Below, in pieces: positions 1 to 8,200 of a DNA stretch of 47,296 nucleotides. Position 1 is the first letter of the stretch, and each line of letters opens with the position of its first letter. Source of the stretch: Oscillospiraceae bacterium (GTDB lineage Bacteria > Bacillota > Clostridia > Oscillospirales > Oscillospiraceae); NCBI GenBank assembly GCA_017542425.1, contig JAFXXH010000028.1, forward strand, positions 1-47,296, given 5' to 3'. The position numbers and the translations under genes are program-made. The notes beneath the pieces are model-generated. The model made no database searches. It was not told where the DNA came from and saw only the letters and a program-made list of their open reading frames with translations.

Positions 1-1
1 C

Positions 2-1678
2 CGCCGCGATGCCCGCCGCCAGGCCCTCCGGGTCCTGGGGGACGGCGGTGGGCGTGGGCTCCACGCTGCGGTCGATGAGCACCAGGCAGTCCGGCAGCCG
101 GGCCTGCAGCGCCGCCGCCTCCGCCAGACTGACCGGGTTGCCCCGCAGCAGCACCACCTTCAACTGTTCCAGCCCGTAGAGGGGCCGCAGGTCCCGCACC
201 GCGTTGTCGTCCAGATCCAGGATCGTCAGGTTCTCAAACCGCTCCAGCCCCTCCAGGCTCTCCACCCCCAGCCCGGCGGCCAGCAGCACCGTCTCGTCGG
301 AATAGAAGGTCCGCTCCCCGAAGCGGACCTTCCAGCGCAGTTCGTCGTGCGCCACGGTGCAGTCGGGCAGGGCCTCCTGCAGCGCCTCCAGGGCCGGGAC
401 GCTCAGTTCCGGGTTGCCGTTCAGGGCCAGCTCCCGCAGCGCGGACAGGCCGTACAGGGCGCGCAGGTCCTCGTCCTCCAGCCCCGTCTCCCGCAGATCC
501 AGCCGCGTGAGCCGGTCCAGCCGGTACAGGGAGTCGAAGCGGCGCACGGGGTTGCCGTCCAGGGAGAGGTCCTCCAGGCGCCCCAGATAGTCCAGCGCCG
601 ACAGGTCCTCCACCCGGTTGCCGCCCACGTCCAGCTCCCGCAGCCCCGTCAGGCTCATCAGGGGCATCAGGTCCGTCACCTGATTTCCGCGCAGGTTCAG
701 CGCCTCCAGCTTTTGCAGCTGCGTCAGCATGGAGATGTCGTCGATCAGATTGTCGTGCAGGTCCAGCCGCTGCAGGTCCCCGCACTTGGCCAGGACCGTC
801 AGATCGGTGATGTGGCGGCCGCTCAGGTCCAGCTCCGTCACGTCGGAGCGAAACTCCAGCCCGCCCAGGCTCAGGTCCTCCGGTTCCCCCGCCATGCCGT
901 CGTGAAAGACGCGGCAGTCGGGCAGGGCAGAGCGCAGCGCGTCCAGGGCCTCCCGCCGCAGCGCCACGCCCTGCAGGCTGAGGGTGCGCAGTTGGGGCAG
1001 GGAATAGAGGGGGCTCAGGTCCTCCAGGGGGTTGCCGTCCAGATAGAGGATCTTCAGCGCGCTCAGGTTCTGGAGCGGCTTCAGGTCCCGGATGCGGTTG
1101 TTGGAAAGCTGGAGGCTCCCCAGGCGCACCAGCCCGGACAGGGCGCTGAGGTCGGAGACGGCGTTGTCTGCCAGACTCAGGGTTTCCAGCGCGGTCAGCT
1201 CCGCCAGCGGGGCCAGGTCCTCGTCCGTCAGGTTCCGTCCGCTCAGCACGGCGTTTGTGGCGCTCCGGTCCAGCCGTTGGCCGCCCACCACCACGCTGTC
1301 GGAGAAGTCGCCGTTTTGCACCTTGAGGCGCTCCAGCATATTGGAAATGGCGTCGCCGCCCACCCGGCCATAGCCCAGGTACAGCACCTGGATCGCCTGG
1401 TCCAGATCGCCCCGGGCGTAGCAGACGTCGGCCCAGAGCAGATAGGCCTCCTCCGTCTGCCGCTCGTGCAAGGCCCGCTCCACTTCATAGAGGGCAGCGT
1501 CATACTCCCGGTGGAGGAAACTGCTTTCCGCCCGCTCGTAGTGGCTTTGATAGTCCCCGCCGCCGGGGAGGACCAGCAGCAGAATCAGCACCGCCAGCAC
1601 CACGGCCAGCGCCGCCCCGGCGAGGATGTACGCCTTGCGCTTTTGCGCCAGCGTCAGAGCGTTCCATTGTTCCAGCAT
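2..1678 (-). CDS. Leucine-rich-repeat membrane protein with TPR-like segment (3' end cut off by window)
   Basis: The reading frame is open from an ATG at 1678 to the left edge, giving at least 559 residues; the C-terminus is missing. Residues about 18-38 form one hydrophobic helix (ILAGAALAVVLAVLILLLVL), so the protein is probably a single-pass membrane protein with a short cytoplasmic N-terminus. Residues about 43-103 look like one or two TPR-type helical hairpins (ALYEVERAL, DLDQAIQVLYLGY). From about residue 145 there are repeated LxxLxxLxLxxNxxxDLxxL units of the short 21-23 residue class, interrupted by longer spacers (for example DALRSALPDCRVFHDG) that themselves recur. The last visible part turns into a PTPTAVP-type linker. 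An AAAGGAC Shine-Dalgarno lies before the ATG. LRR proteins are usually binding scaffolds; the ligand is unknown. No enzymatic motif is visible. Confidence 0.85.
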   Translation of the reverse strand, partial: MLEQWNALTLAQKRKAYILAGAALAVVLAVLILLLVLPGGGDYQSHYERAESSFLHREYDAALYEVERALHERQTEEAYLLWADVCYARGDLDQAIQVLYLGYGRVGGDAISNMLERLKVQNGDFSDSVVVGGQRLDRSATNAVLSGRNLTDEDLAPLAELTALETLSLADNAVSDLSALSGLVRLGSLQLSNNRIRDLKPLQNLSALKILYLDGNPLEDLSPLYSLPQLRTLSLQGVALRREALDALRSALPDCRVFHDGMAGEPEDLSLGGLEFRSDVTELDLSGRHITDLTVLAKCGDLQRLDLHDNLIDDISMLTQLQKLEALNLRGNQVTDLMPLMSLTGLRELDVGGNRVEDLSALDYLGRLEDLSLDGNPVRRFDSLYRLDRLTRLDLRETGLEDEDLRALYGLSALRELALNGNPELSVPALEALQEALPDCTVAHDELRWKVRFGERTFYSDETVLLAAGLGVESLEGLERFENLTILDLDDNAVRDLRPLYGLEQLKVVLLRGNPVSLAEAAALQARLPDCLVLIDRSVEPTPTAVPQDPEGLAAGIAA

Positions 1679-1708
1679 GAAAATCCGTCCTTTCTGAAAA
1701 GAGGATGC

Positions 1709-1729
1709 CGGCCGCAGCGGATGCGGCCG
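1709..1729. other. Perfect 8-bp inverted repeat in the LRR/lysozyme intergenic region
   Basis: CGGCCGCA and TGCGGCCG flank a 5-nt loop. It lies between the start of the leftward LRR gene and the start of the rightward lysozyme gene, so it could be an operator or a 5' UTR hairpin. No convincing promoter pair was found in the 210-bp gap. Confidence 0.4.
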
Positions 1730-1888
1730 CGCCGAGCGTAGCGCCCATACCAATCAGAGTTGCATCCGGCGTGCGCCCCGCGTTTTACAAAGAGGATGCA
1801 AAGCTGTCGTATGCTGAAAAAAACTGCGTTTGCCCGCGTCGGCTCTGACCCGGAGCGGAGGATGGACGCGGGGAAGAGAGTGTGGCCC

Positions 1889-2791
1889 ATGAAAAAACCC
1901 CTTGCCGCCGCCGTGCTGGCCCTGGCGCTGCTGCTGAGCGCCTGCGGCGCGGCCGCCCCCCAGGAGACCGTAGACCCCTACGCGGGGATGGTCCAGGTGG
2001 AGAGCGGATACAACCTGAAAATCTGGGTGGAGGAGCAGGAGAACGTGCCCGTCAGCGACCTGTCGCCGGAGGATTTTCCCGCCCCCGGCCGCTACATCGG
2101 CACGGACTATGAAGTGACCCGGGGCATGGACGTGAGCGAACACCAGGGCCAGATCGACTGGACCGCCGCGGCGGACGACGTGGACTTCGCCATCATCCGG
2201 GTGGGGTACCGGGGCTATGGGCAGGAGGGCGTTTTGAAGTATGACGAGCGCGCCCTGGAGAATCTGCGCGGGGCCCTGGACAGCGGCCTGGACGTGGGGG
2301 TCTATTTCTTCTCCCAGGCCACGAGCCCGGCGGAGGCGGAAGAGGAAGCGGCCTTCCTGCTGGCGCTGCTGGAACCCTACGGGCCGGAGCGCTTCGCCCT
2401 GCCGGTCTTCTTCGACTGGGAGAACATCGACGGCCAGTCCGCCCGCACGGAGGGCATGGAGGGCGGCACCGTCACCGACTGCGCCCTGGCCTTCTGCCAA
2501 AAGGTCACGGAGGCGGGCTACCGGGCCGGGATCTACGCCTACCGCTTCCTGGGCTACTACTGCTATGAGCTGGCCCGACTGGGGGACTACGCCCTCTGGA
2601 TCGGCGCGGTGGGGGACTACCCGGACTTTTACTATGCCCATGAGATCTGGCAGTATTCCACCGTGGGCAGCATCCACGGCGTGGGCTCCGTGGTGGACCT
2701 GGATCTGCGCTTCGTGAAAAAGCAGCAGGAGATCACCTTCCATGCGGCGCTGGATCAGGCGCTGGAGCAGGCTTTGGAGCAGAACGGATAA
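1889..2791 (+). CDS. GH25-family lysozyme lipoprotein
   Basis: A 300-residue protein. The start is placed at the ATG giving MKKPLAAAV, because this yields a clean lipoprotein signal with lipobox LLSAC (Cys19); upstream in-frame codons would add a charged leader that no signal peptide has. After a 50-residue linker comes a glycoside hydrolase family 25 domain from about residue 78 to the end. The early Asp of RGMDVSEHQG (D81) and the DWE pair (D176, E178) match the catalytic acids of GH25 N-acetylmuramidases. The role is hydrolysis of the MurNAc-GlcNAc bond in peptidoglycan at the outer membrane face. It is a single-gene unit followed by a strong hairpin, opposite to the LRR gene and converging with gatD. 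Confidence 0.9.
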   Translation: MKKPLAAAVLALALLLSACGAAAPQETVDPYAGMVQVESGYNLKIWVEEQENVPVSDLSPEDFPAPGRYIGTDYEVTRGMDVSEHQGQIDWTAAADDVDFAIIRVGYRGYGQEGVLKYDERALENLRGALDSGLDVGVYFFSQATSPAEAEEEAAFLLALLEPYGPERFALPVFFDWENIDGQSARTEGMEGGTVTDCALAFCQKVTEAGYRAGIYAYRFLGYYCYELARLGDYALWIGAVGDYPDFYYAHEIWQYSTVGSIHGVGSVVDLDLRFVKKQQEITFHAALDQALEQALEQNG

Positions 2792-2830
2792 CATACGGAC
2801 ATGGAAAGGATCCTGCATGTTCCGCAGCGA

Positions 2831-2877
2831 AACCAGGCGGCTTTCGTCCCGAAGGGGAGGAAAGCCGCCTGGTTTGT
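2831..2877. terminator. Bidirectional terminator between lysozyme gene and gatD
   Basis: A perfect 14-bp stem (AACCAGGCGGCTTT with AAAGCCGCCTGGTT, 2831-2844 and 2861-2874), followed on the plus strand by TGTT. It sits between two convergent genes and starts 39 bp after the lysozyme stop codon. Confidence 0.8.
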
Positions 2878-3609
2878 TCAATGCCGCAGCCGCGCTGCCA
2901 TCTCTTCAAAGGCGTGCTGCTCCGCCGCGTCGTCCAGGGGTTCCAGTTCCCGGACGCCGTACTTCCGCTCCAGGGCCGTCAGCAGCAGCCGGTCGCACAG
3001 GGCGGGATTCTTCGGCAGCAGGGGGCCGTGGCTGTAGGTGCCGAAGACGTTGCGATAGCGGACGCCCTCGGTGCCGTCCTCTCCGTTGTTGCCGTATCCG
3101 GCCAGCACCCGGCCCAGGGGCTGGACCCCCTCGCCCAGATAGGTGCGCCCGGAGTGGTTCTCAAAGCCCACCACCTCCATGCCGCCGCTATGCTCGTCGC
3201 AGCGGAAGAGATAGTTGCCGATCATGCGCCTGGCTCCGCCCACGGTCCATAGGTCAATGGCCCCCACAAAGTCGCAGCGGACGCCCTCGTGGGTCTCGTA
3301 GTAGCGGCCCAGCATCTGATAGCCGCCGCAGATGGCCAGCACCGGCACGCCGTCGGCCACGGCGCTGCGCAGACTGGCGTCCTTGCCCCGGTGCAGGTCC
3401 TCCAGCAGGGCCTCCTGCTCGAAGTCCTGGCCTCCGCCGATGAAGACCAGGTCCGCCCCCGCCAGGGAGTCGGAAGCGCCGATGGGCAGTTCCGTTACGC
3501 GCACGTCGATGCCGCGCCAGGCCAGCCGCCGCCGGAGGCAGAGCACGTTCCCCCGGTCCCCGTAGAGGTTCAGCACGTCGGGGTAGAGATGATAGAGATT
3601 CAGTTCCAT
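2878..3609 (-). CDS. gatD: Lipid II isoglutaminyl synthase, glutamine amidotransferase subunit GatD
   Basis: A 243-residue class I glutamine amidotransferase of the CobB/CobQ type. Cys94 in LAICGGYQ and His194 in TYSHGPLL are the expected catalytic dyad. GatD releases ammonia from glutamine; MurT uses it to amidate the alpha-carboxyl of D-glutamate in lipid II, giving D-isoglutamine. It lies 42 bp downstream of murT in the same orientation, the conserved operon order in Gram-positive bacteria. The length matches the family (about 240-260). Function is secure from the pairing; substrate is inferred from the family. Confidence 0.95.
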   Translation of the reverse strand: MELNLYHLYPDVLNLYGDRGNVLCLRRRLAWRGIDVRVTELPIGASDSLAGADLVFIGGGQDFEQEALLEDLHRGKDASLRSAVADGVPVLAICGGYQMLGRYYETHEGVRCDFVGAIDLWTVGGARRMIGNYLFRCDEHSGGMEVVGFENHSGRTYLGEGVQPLGRVLAGYGNNGEDGTEGVRYRNVFGTYSHGPLLPKNPALCDRLLLTALERKYGVRELEPLDDAAEQHAFEEMAARLRH

Positions 3610-3651
3610 GCGCGCAGCCTCCCAACTTTCGCAGACATTCTTTGCATCGGC

Positions 3652-5031
3652 TCAGCCCTCCCAGAACTCGCTGCCGCCGCACTGGCGCAGCAGGTGGGGC
3701 CGGAAGTCCAGCAGCGCGGTGTAGGTGGGCATGATGAACACCGGCAGCTCGGACTGGGCCAGCCGGGCGGTGAGGGCGGCGTAGTCCCGCTCCACATAGA
3801 GCCGGTCCACGGGCAGCCCGGCGTATTTCAGCCGGAGATAGATCTCCCAGGCCCGGGTGCCGGAGAGGGTGACGCGCCGCAGCTTGTCCCCCAGGCTCAG
3901 CAGGGTCTCGAATTCCGCGTCCCAGATCCAGGAGATGTCCGTCCCGTCCGCCTCCCGATCGTTCAGCAGGATCGCCAGCTCCATGTCCGTGGAGACCTTG
4001 GAGAGGAAGGACAGGACCTGGTTGCAGCCTGCCGGGTTTTTCACCAGCATGACCCGCGCCCCCTGGGCCCCCAGCGCAAAGCGCTCCATGCGCCCGAAGC
4101 CGCACTGGAAGCTGCCCACGGCCCGGACCGCCTCGGGGACGCCCACGCCGCACTCCGTCACGGCGGCGATGGAGCCCAGGGCGTTGTAGATGTTGTACAT
4201 GGCGGGCAGATTGACGTAGACCTCCGACGTCTGGCCCCGGATGTCCACGGTGACGCGGCTGCCGTCCAGTTCCAGAACGGGTCTGGCGGTCACGGCCACG
4301 TCGGCGCTGTGGCGGGCGTAGCCGCAGTTCGGGCAGCGGAAGCCACCCAGGTGGCCGTAGGTCATGTAATCATATTGGTATTCCGTCTTGCAGCGGATGC
4401 AGCGGCCCGCGTCGCTGAGCTGGGGCGGCGTCGCAGCCGGGTCGGCCCCGGAGGCGTCCACGCCGTACCAGCTCACCGGGTTCGGAAGGTCCAGGGCCAG
4501 GGAACTGGTCAGAGAGCAGTCCGCGTTCAGCACCAGCTTGGCCTTCGGCGCGCCGCGCAGCCCCTCCCGGATGTTCTCCAGCGTGTGCGTGACCTCCCCG
4601 TAGCGGTCCAACTGGTCCCGGAACAGGTTGGTCACCAGGACAACTTTGGGCTGGAGCTGGCCGATGGCGTTCCGGGCGGCGGCCTCGTCGCACTCCAGGA
4701 CGGCCCAGCGCTTCCGGCTGCGGCCGCTCAGGCTGCTGTGTACCGCCAGCTCGGTGACGATGCCGCTGAGCAGGTTGGCCCCGCTGCGGTTGGCCAGGCA
4801 GTCCCGCCCGGCCTCGCGCATCGCCTGTTCGCAGATGCGGGCGGAGGTGGTCTTGCCATTGGTGCCGGTGATGAGCAGGATCTCCAGATCTTTGGCCAGC
4901 CGGGCGGCCAGGTCGGGACAGACTTTCAGCGCCGCTTTCCCCTGCATGGCCGTGCCGCCCCGATGCAGCAGCCGCGAGGCCAGATGCAGCCCCTTGCAGA
5001 GCCCGACGGCCATGGTGGATCGTATTGACAT
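3652..5031 (-). CDS. murT: Lipid II isoglutaminyl synthase, Mur-ligase subunit MurT
   Basis: A 459-residue Mur-ligase-like protein. The ATG at 5031 (MSIRSTMAVG) is chosen because GGAAAGGAACC lies just upstream and the -10/-35 sits at 5083-5111; the frame stays open farther upstream only by chance. The ATP-binding loop GTNGKTT is at residues 56-62. Four cysteines C211-x2-C214 and C233-x2-C236 form the zinc-ribbon insertion known from MurT proteins. A C-terminal DUF1727-like part follows (NPAGCNQVL region). It activates the D-Glu carboxyl of lipid II with ATP and accepts ammonia from GatD. It is the first gene of a two-gene operon. Confidence 0.94.
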   Translation of the reverse strand: MSIRSTMAVGLCKGLHLASRLLHRGGTAMQGKAALKVCPDLAARLAKDLEILLITGTNGKTTSARICEQAMREAGRDCLANRSGANLLSGIVTELAVHSSLSGRSRKRWAVLECDEAAARNAIGQLQPKVVLVTNLFRDQLDRYGEVTHTLENIREGLRGAPKAKLVLNADCSLTSSLALDLPNPVSWYGVDASGADPAATPPQLSDAGRCIRCKTEYQYDYMTYGHLGGFRCPNCGYARHSADVAVTARPVLELDGSRVTVDIRGQTSEVYVNLPAMYNIYNALGSIAAVTECGVGVPEAVRAVGSFQCGFGRMERFALGAQGARVMLVKNPAGCNQVLSFLSKVSTDMELAILLNDREADGTDISWIWDAEFETLLSLGDKLRRVTLSGTRAWEIYLRLKYAGLPVDRLYVERDYAALTARLAQSELPVFIMPTYTALLDFRPHLLRQCGGSEFWEG

Positions 5032-5082
5032 GATGGATTCGGTTCCTTTCCTCCCCGCCCGGGGCGGGGCTTGCTGCCCTGC

Positions 5083-5111
5083 ATTATACTGGATTCTGCC
5101 GGGATTGGCAA
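5083..5111 (-). promoter_or_regulatory. SigA-type promoter of murT-gatD
   Basis: On the minus strand TTGCCA (5106-5111), 17-bp spacer, TATAAT (5083-5088), about 50 bp before the murT start codon. Confidence 0.75.
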
Positions 5112-5203
5112 GAGCCGGGGGGCGGCTCGGAAAGAAAAACCGGGGAGAAACCGTCGCAGCAGTCAGGGGAGAAGCCTTTTCCGGCTCCCGTCTTCCCCTT
5201 ATG

Positions 5204-5244
5204 GCCCCCTTCTTTAGAAGGGGGCTGTCCGCCGCAAGGCGGAC
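5204..5244. repeat. Two-hairpin intergenic element
   Basis: Two perfect hairpins in tandem: GCCCCCTTCT/AGAAGGGGGC (10 bp, 2-nt loop, 5204-5225) and GTCCGCC-GCAA-GGCGGAC (7 bp with a GNRA-type tetraloop, 5227-5244). They sit in the 480-bp gene-free stretch 5032-5511, which otherwise holds only the murT promoter and the NUDIX terminator. The compact double palindrome looks like a dispersed short repeat; only one copy is in this window. Confidence 0.55.
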
Positions 5245-5419
5245 TGAGGGTAGCCGACAGTGGCAGGAACGTCCGACAAGGCAACTGCTCCCGGCGCCGC
5301 ACCCGCCCACGATGCCGCCTTCGCCGCAGCACCAAACGTCCCAGTTCCCTTTTGTGTTGCTTTGATGCCTGCCACCGGAACCGTTGGTGAATATGCACAA
5401 AGCCTGACAGCTCACGGGC

Positions 5420-5452
5420 AAAAACAGAGCAGCCCCATTTCTGAGGCTGCTC
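5420..5452 (-). terminator. Terminator of the NUDIX gene
   Basis: An 8-bp stem GAGCAGCC/GGCTGCTC (5427-5434 and 5445-5452), followed on the minus strand by TGTTTTTG. It is 60 bp after the stop codon of the leftward NUDIX gene. Confidence 0.8.
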
Positions 5453-5511
5453 GACAAACTTGAATATGGAAAAGAGAAGGAACCCTGTCAGAAGCTACAA
5501 TTTGAGATTCA

Positions 5512-6003
5512 TTACGGCACCCCTTTGCCCAACAATTCCAATAGTGCCGTATATTCCCTGAAATACAGGCCTCGTCTCATTTCGTCCGTTTCTTTATCAT
5601 CCACATGCCTGGAAAAGATCTTCAGTATTTCCTTAACTGTGGCCCATCTTGGTTCCATGCCGGCTTCTGTTTCGCGTGCGGTCAGATTCAGAGCGGTTTT
5701 TCCCGTCACTCTTCCAAGAAAATATCGGTTCACATACTTACAGTTTTCATAAAACTCATCGATTTCAAGAATACAGTCTGAAGGGGAAATGATCAATCCG
5801 GTTTCTTCTGCGGTTTCTCTGATTACGCAATCCTTTTCGCTCTCATCCTGCTCCAGCCCCCCGCCCGGAAGCATCCATTGATCGGTTTTTGTCTCGTAGG
5901 ACATCAGAATCTTCTCGTCCATAATCACGATGGATCGACAGGCGGTTCTCATCAAATCCCATGCGCCGGAATAGTTTTCCCCAATGATTTCAATTCTCTC
6001 CAT
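5512..6003 (-). CDS. NUDIX hydrolase
   Basis: A 163-residue protein starting at the ATG at 6003 (MERIEIIG). A further in-frame ATG exists 39 bp upstream (6042), but AGGATTAGGG lies just before 6003. The full NUDIX box G-x5-E-x7-RE-x2-EE-x-GL spans residues 48-70, with all metal-binding glutamates present. These enzymes hydrolyse nucleoside diphosphates linked to another moiety; the exact substrate cannot be told. The gene is clearly lower in GC than its neighbours and uses more A/T-ending codons, suggesting a different origin. It has its own promoter and terminator and is not in an operon. Confidence 0.9.
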   Translation of the reverse strand: MERIEIIGENYSGAWDLMRTACRSIVIMDEKILMSYETKTDQWMLPGGGLEQDESEKDCVIRETAEETGLIISPSDCILEIDEFYENCKYVNRYFLGRVTGKTALNLTARETEAGMEPRWATVKEILKIFSRHVDDKETDEMRRGLYFREYTALLELLGKGVP

Positions 6004-6071
6004 GAACCCTAATCCTTTGATAATACTGTTTCGTCTCTGCAAATCCCGATTTGCCTGAATGTTTCATACAT

Positions 6072-6100
6072 ACTCTACCATATCGCTGTGTCCGTTTCAA
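6072..6100 (-). promoter_or_regulatory. Promoter of the NUDIX gene
   Basis: On the minus strand TTGAAA (6095-6100), 17-bp spacer, TAGAGT (6072-6077), 69 bp before the chosen start. Confidence 0.55.
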
Positions 6101-6188
6101 GGCAAGCAACTCTATGATTGAGTTTGGTGAAATCGACGGAGTTTATTTCAGCAACCAATAAGGTAACTAGAACCACCAAACACAGGGC

Positions 6189-6217
6189 TTGCAATTTGCG
6201 GCAGAATCTGGTATATT
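6189..6217 (+). promoter_or_regulatory. Promoter of the superoxide reductase gene
   Basis: TTGCAA (6189-6194), 17-bp spacer, TATATT (6212-6217), with a GGAGG ribosome site and ATG at 6283 downstream. Confidence 0.7.
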
Positions 6218-6282
6218 ATAAAAAACACCCCCATCCCGGCCAGCCAAGGACCGGAGAAAATTCAAAACGGAGGATAATACCC

Positions 6283-6654
6283 ATGACCTTTTATCTGTGC
6301 GAGCGCTGCGGCAACCTGATCACCCACTTCTACAAGTCTCCGGCCAACGTGCATTGCTGCGGCGTGGAGATGGTGGAGCTGAAGCCCAACACCACCGACG
6401 CCGCCGGTGAGAAGCACGTCCCCGTGATCGCGCAGGACGGCAACACCGTCACCGTCACCGTGGGCTCCGTGGAGCACCCCATGCTGGAGGCCCACTACAT
6501 CCAGTGGATCGTCCTGGAGACGAAGCAGGGCTGCCAGAAGAAGCAGCTCCAGCCCGGCGAGAAGCCCCAGGCCGTCTTTGCCCTGGTGGAGGGCGACGAA
6601 GTCGTGGCCGCTTACGAGTACTGCAACCTCCACGGCCTGTGGAAGGCGGAGTAA
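6283..6654 (+). CDS. dfx: Desulfoferrodoxin (superoxide reductase, two-iron type)
   Basis: A 123-residue protein. The start MTFYLCERCG follows an AACGGAGG ribosome site; the open frame extends farther upstream but has no ribosome site there. N-terminal desulforedoxin domain: Cys6, Cys9, Cys25, Cys26 bind the Fe(SCys)4 centre. C-terminal superoxide reductase domain: His45, His65, His71, His117 and Cys114 match the catalytic Fe(His)4Cys site, with the conserved Glu43-Lys44 pair next to it. It reduces superoxide to peroxide without making oxygen, the usual strategy of anaerobes. It is monocistronic, with its own promoter and terminator. Confidence 0.96.
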   Translation: MTFYLCERCGNLITHFYKSPANVHCCGVEMVELKPNTTDAAGEKHVPVIAQDGNTVTVTVGSVEHPMLEAHYIQWIVLETKQGCQKKQLQPGEKPQAVFALVEGDEVVAAYEYCNLHGLWKAE

Positions 6655-6677
6655 GCGCCGCTCCATACAACAGCATC

Positions 6678-6719
6678 GTCCCGCAGCATCCGAAGTTCCG
6701 GGTGCTGCGGGACAGTTTT
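6678..6719 (+). terminator. Terminator of the superoxide reductase gene
   Basis: A 13-bp stem (GTCCCGCAGCATC with GGTGCTGCGGGAC, one G-T pair), followed by AGTTTTATA. Confidence 0.85.
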
Positions 6720-6728
6720 ATATTCGGT

Positions 6729-8111
6729 TCAGCGCGCTGCGGCCAGCTTCTCCCGCACATAGGCGAGCTGCGCCTCCACGTTGTCCACGCTGGTGCCGCC
6801 CAGGCTTTTCCTGCGGGCCACGCAGTTGCCCAGGTCCACCGCCTCATACACCCCCGCATCGATCTCCGGGCAAAAGCTTTGATAGACCTCCAGCGGCAGG
6901 GTCTCCAGCACGCAGCCCCGGCGGGTACACTCCGCCACCAGCTGCCCGGAGATGTGATAGGCGCTGCGGAAGGGGAGACCCTTGCCCACCAGATAGTCGG
7001 CCAGGTCCGTGGCGTTGATGAAGCCCTCTTGGGCCGCGGCCAGCATCCGGTCGGCCCGGACGCGCAGCCCCGCCAGCATGGGGGTCATCACGCCGAGACA
7101 GGCCCGCACCGTGTCGCAGGCGTCGAAGACCGCCTCCTTGTCCTCCTGCAGGTCCTTGTTGTAGGCCAGAGGCAGGCCCTTGAGCACGGTCAGCATGGCC
7201 ATCAGATCCCCGTAGACCCGGCCGGTCTTGCCCCGGCACAGCTCGGCCATGTCCGGGTTTTTCTTTTGCGGCATGATGGACGAGCCGGTGGTGTAGTCCT
7301 CGGACAGCTCCACGAAGCGGAACTCCCAGCTGCTCCAGAGGATCAGTTCCTCGCTGAGACGGCTCAGGTGGGCCATCACCAGACTGAGGGCGGCCAGCAG
7401 CTCCACGCAGAAGTCCCGGTCGCTGACGCCGTCCAGACTGTTCAGGGCCACGTCGGCAAAGCCCAGGGCGGCGGCCTCCATGCGCCGGTCCGTGTCAAAG
7501 GTGGTGCCCGCCAGGGCGCAGCAGCCGATGGGGCTGACGTTGATGCGCTTCCGGCAGTCGGCCAGACGGTCCAAGTCCCGCAGCAGCATCATGGCGTAGG
7601 CCAGCAGATGGTGGCCGAAGGTGACGGGCTGGGCCCGCTGGAGGTGGGTGTAGCCCGGCAGAATCACGGCCTTGTGGGCCTCCGCCAGCGTGCAGAGGAC
7701 TCCCAGCAGCTCCCGCAGCAGCCCGGCGAGCTCGTCCGTCTCCCGGCGCAGATACATCCGCAGATCCAGCGCCACCTGGTCGTTCCGGGAGCGGGCGGTG
7801 TGCAGCTTTTTCCCCAGGTCCCCCAGGCGCTCGGTCAGCACCTGCTCCACAAACATGTGGATGTCCTCCGCCGTGGGGTCCACGGCCAGCGCCCCGGACT
7901 CCAGATCCCGCACAATGCCCTCCAGCCCCGTGACCAGCCCTTCCGCTTCCGCCGGGGCCAGAATCCCCTGCGCCCCCAGCATCTGCGCATGGGCCATGCT
8001 GCCCCGGATGTCCTCCCGGAACATCCGCGCATCGAAGCGGATGGAGGAGTTGAAGTCGTCCGCCGCCTGCGCGGTCTGCCCGCTGCTGCGCCCGGCCCAT
8101 AATTTTGCCAT
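6729..8111 (-). CDS. argH: Argininosuccinate lyase
   Basis: A 460-residue protein of the fumarase/aspartase superfamily. The start MAKLWAGR is chosen because GGGAGGTG precedes it at the right spacing; the frame stays open 48 bp farther. The superfamily signature GSSIMPQKKNPD is intact. Other family blocks are visible (DDFNSSIRFD near the N-terminus, TARSRNDQVALDLR, GYTHLQRAQP). It splits argininosuccinate into arginine and fumarate, the last step of arginine synthesis. No other arg gene is next to it. It has a near-perfect promoter and seems to be monocistronic, converging on the superoxide reductase gene. Confidence 0.97.
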   Translation of the reverse strand: MAKLWAGRSSGQTAQAADDFNSSIRFDARMFREDIRGSMAHAQMLGAQGILAPAEAEGLVTGLEGIVRDLESGALAVDPTAEDIHMFVEQVLTERLGDLGKKLHTARSRNDQVALDLRMYLRRETDELAGLLRELLGVLCTLAEAHKAVILPGYTHLQRAQPVTFGHHLLAYAMMLLRDLDRLADCRKRINVSPIGCCALAGTTFDTDRRMEAAALGFADVALNSLDGVSDRDFCVELLAALSLVMAHLSRLSEELILWSSWEFRFVELSEDYTTGSSIMPQKKNPDMAELCRGKTGRVYGDLMAMLTVLKGLPLAYNKDLQEDKEAVFDACDTVRACLGVMTPMLAGLRVRADRMLAAAQEGFINATDLADYLVGKGLPFRSAYHISGQLVAECTRRGCVLETLPLEVYQSFCPEIDAGVYEAVDLGNCVARRKSLGGTSVDNVEAQLAYVREKLAAAR

Positions 8112-8158
8112 ATGGCACCTCCCGAAAACCGGCCAGGCCGGTTTGAATGTTTTTGCCA

Positions 8159-8187
8159 ATTATAGAGGCCAGCGGGGAGAATGTCAA
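8159..8187 (-). promoter_or_regulatory. Consensus promoter of argH
   Basis: On the minus strand TTGACA (8182-8187), 17-bp spacer, TATAAT (8159-8164): a perfect SigA consensus, 48 bp before the start codon. It lies in the 89-bp gap after the beta-propeller gene. Confidence 0.9.
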
Positions 8188-8200
8188 GCGCGGGCGCGGC

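Noticed and set aside
347-1741. A 464-codon plus-strand frame over the LRR gene
   Set aside because: It mirrors the LRR repeats (Gln/Val-rich) and has no start context; the minus-strand frame has the leucine-rich repeats and a ribosome site.
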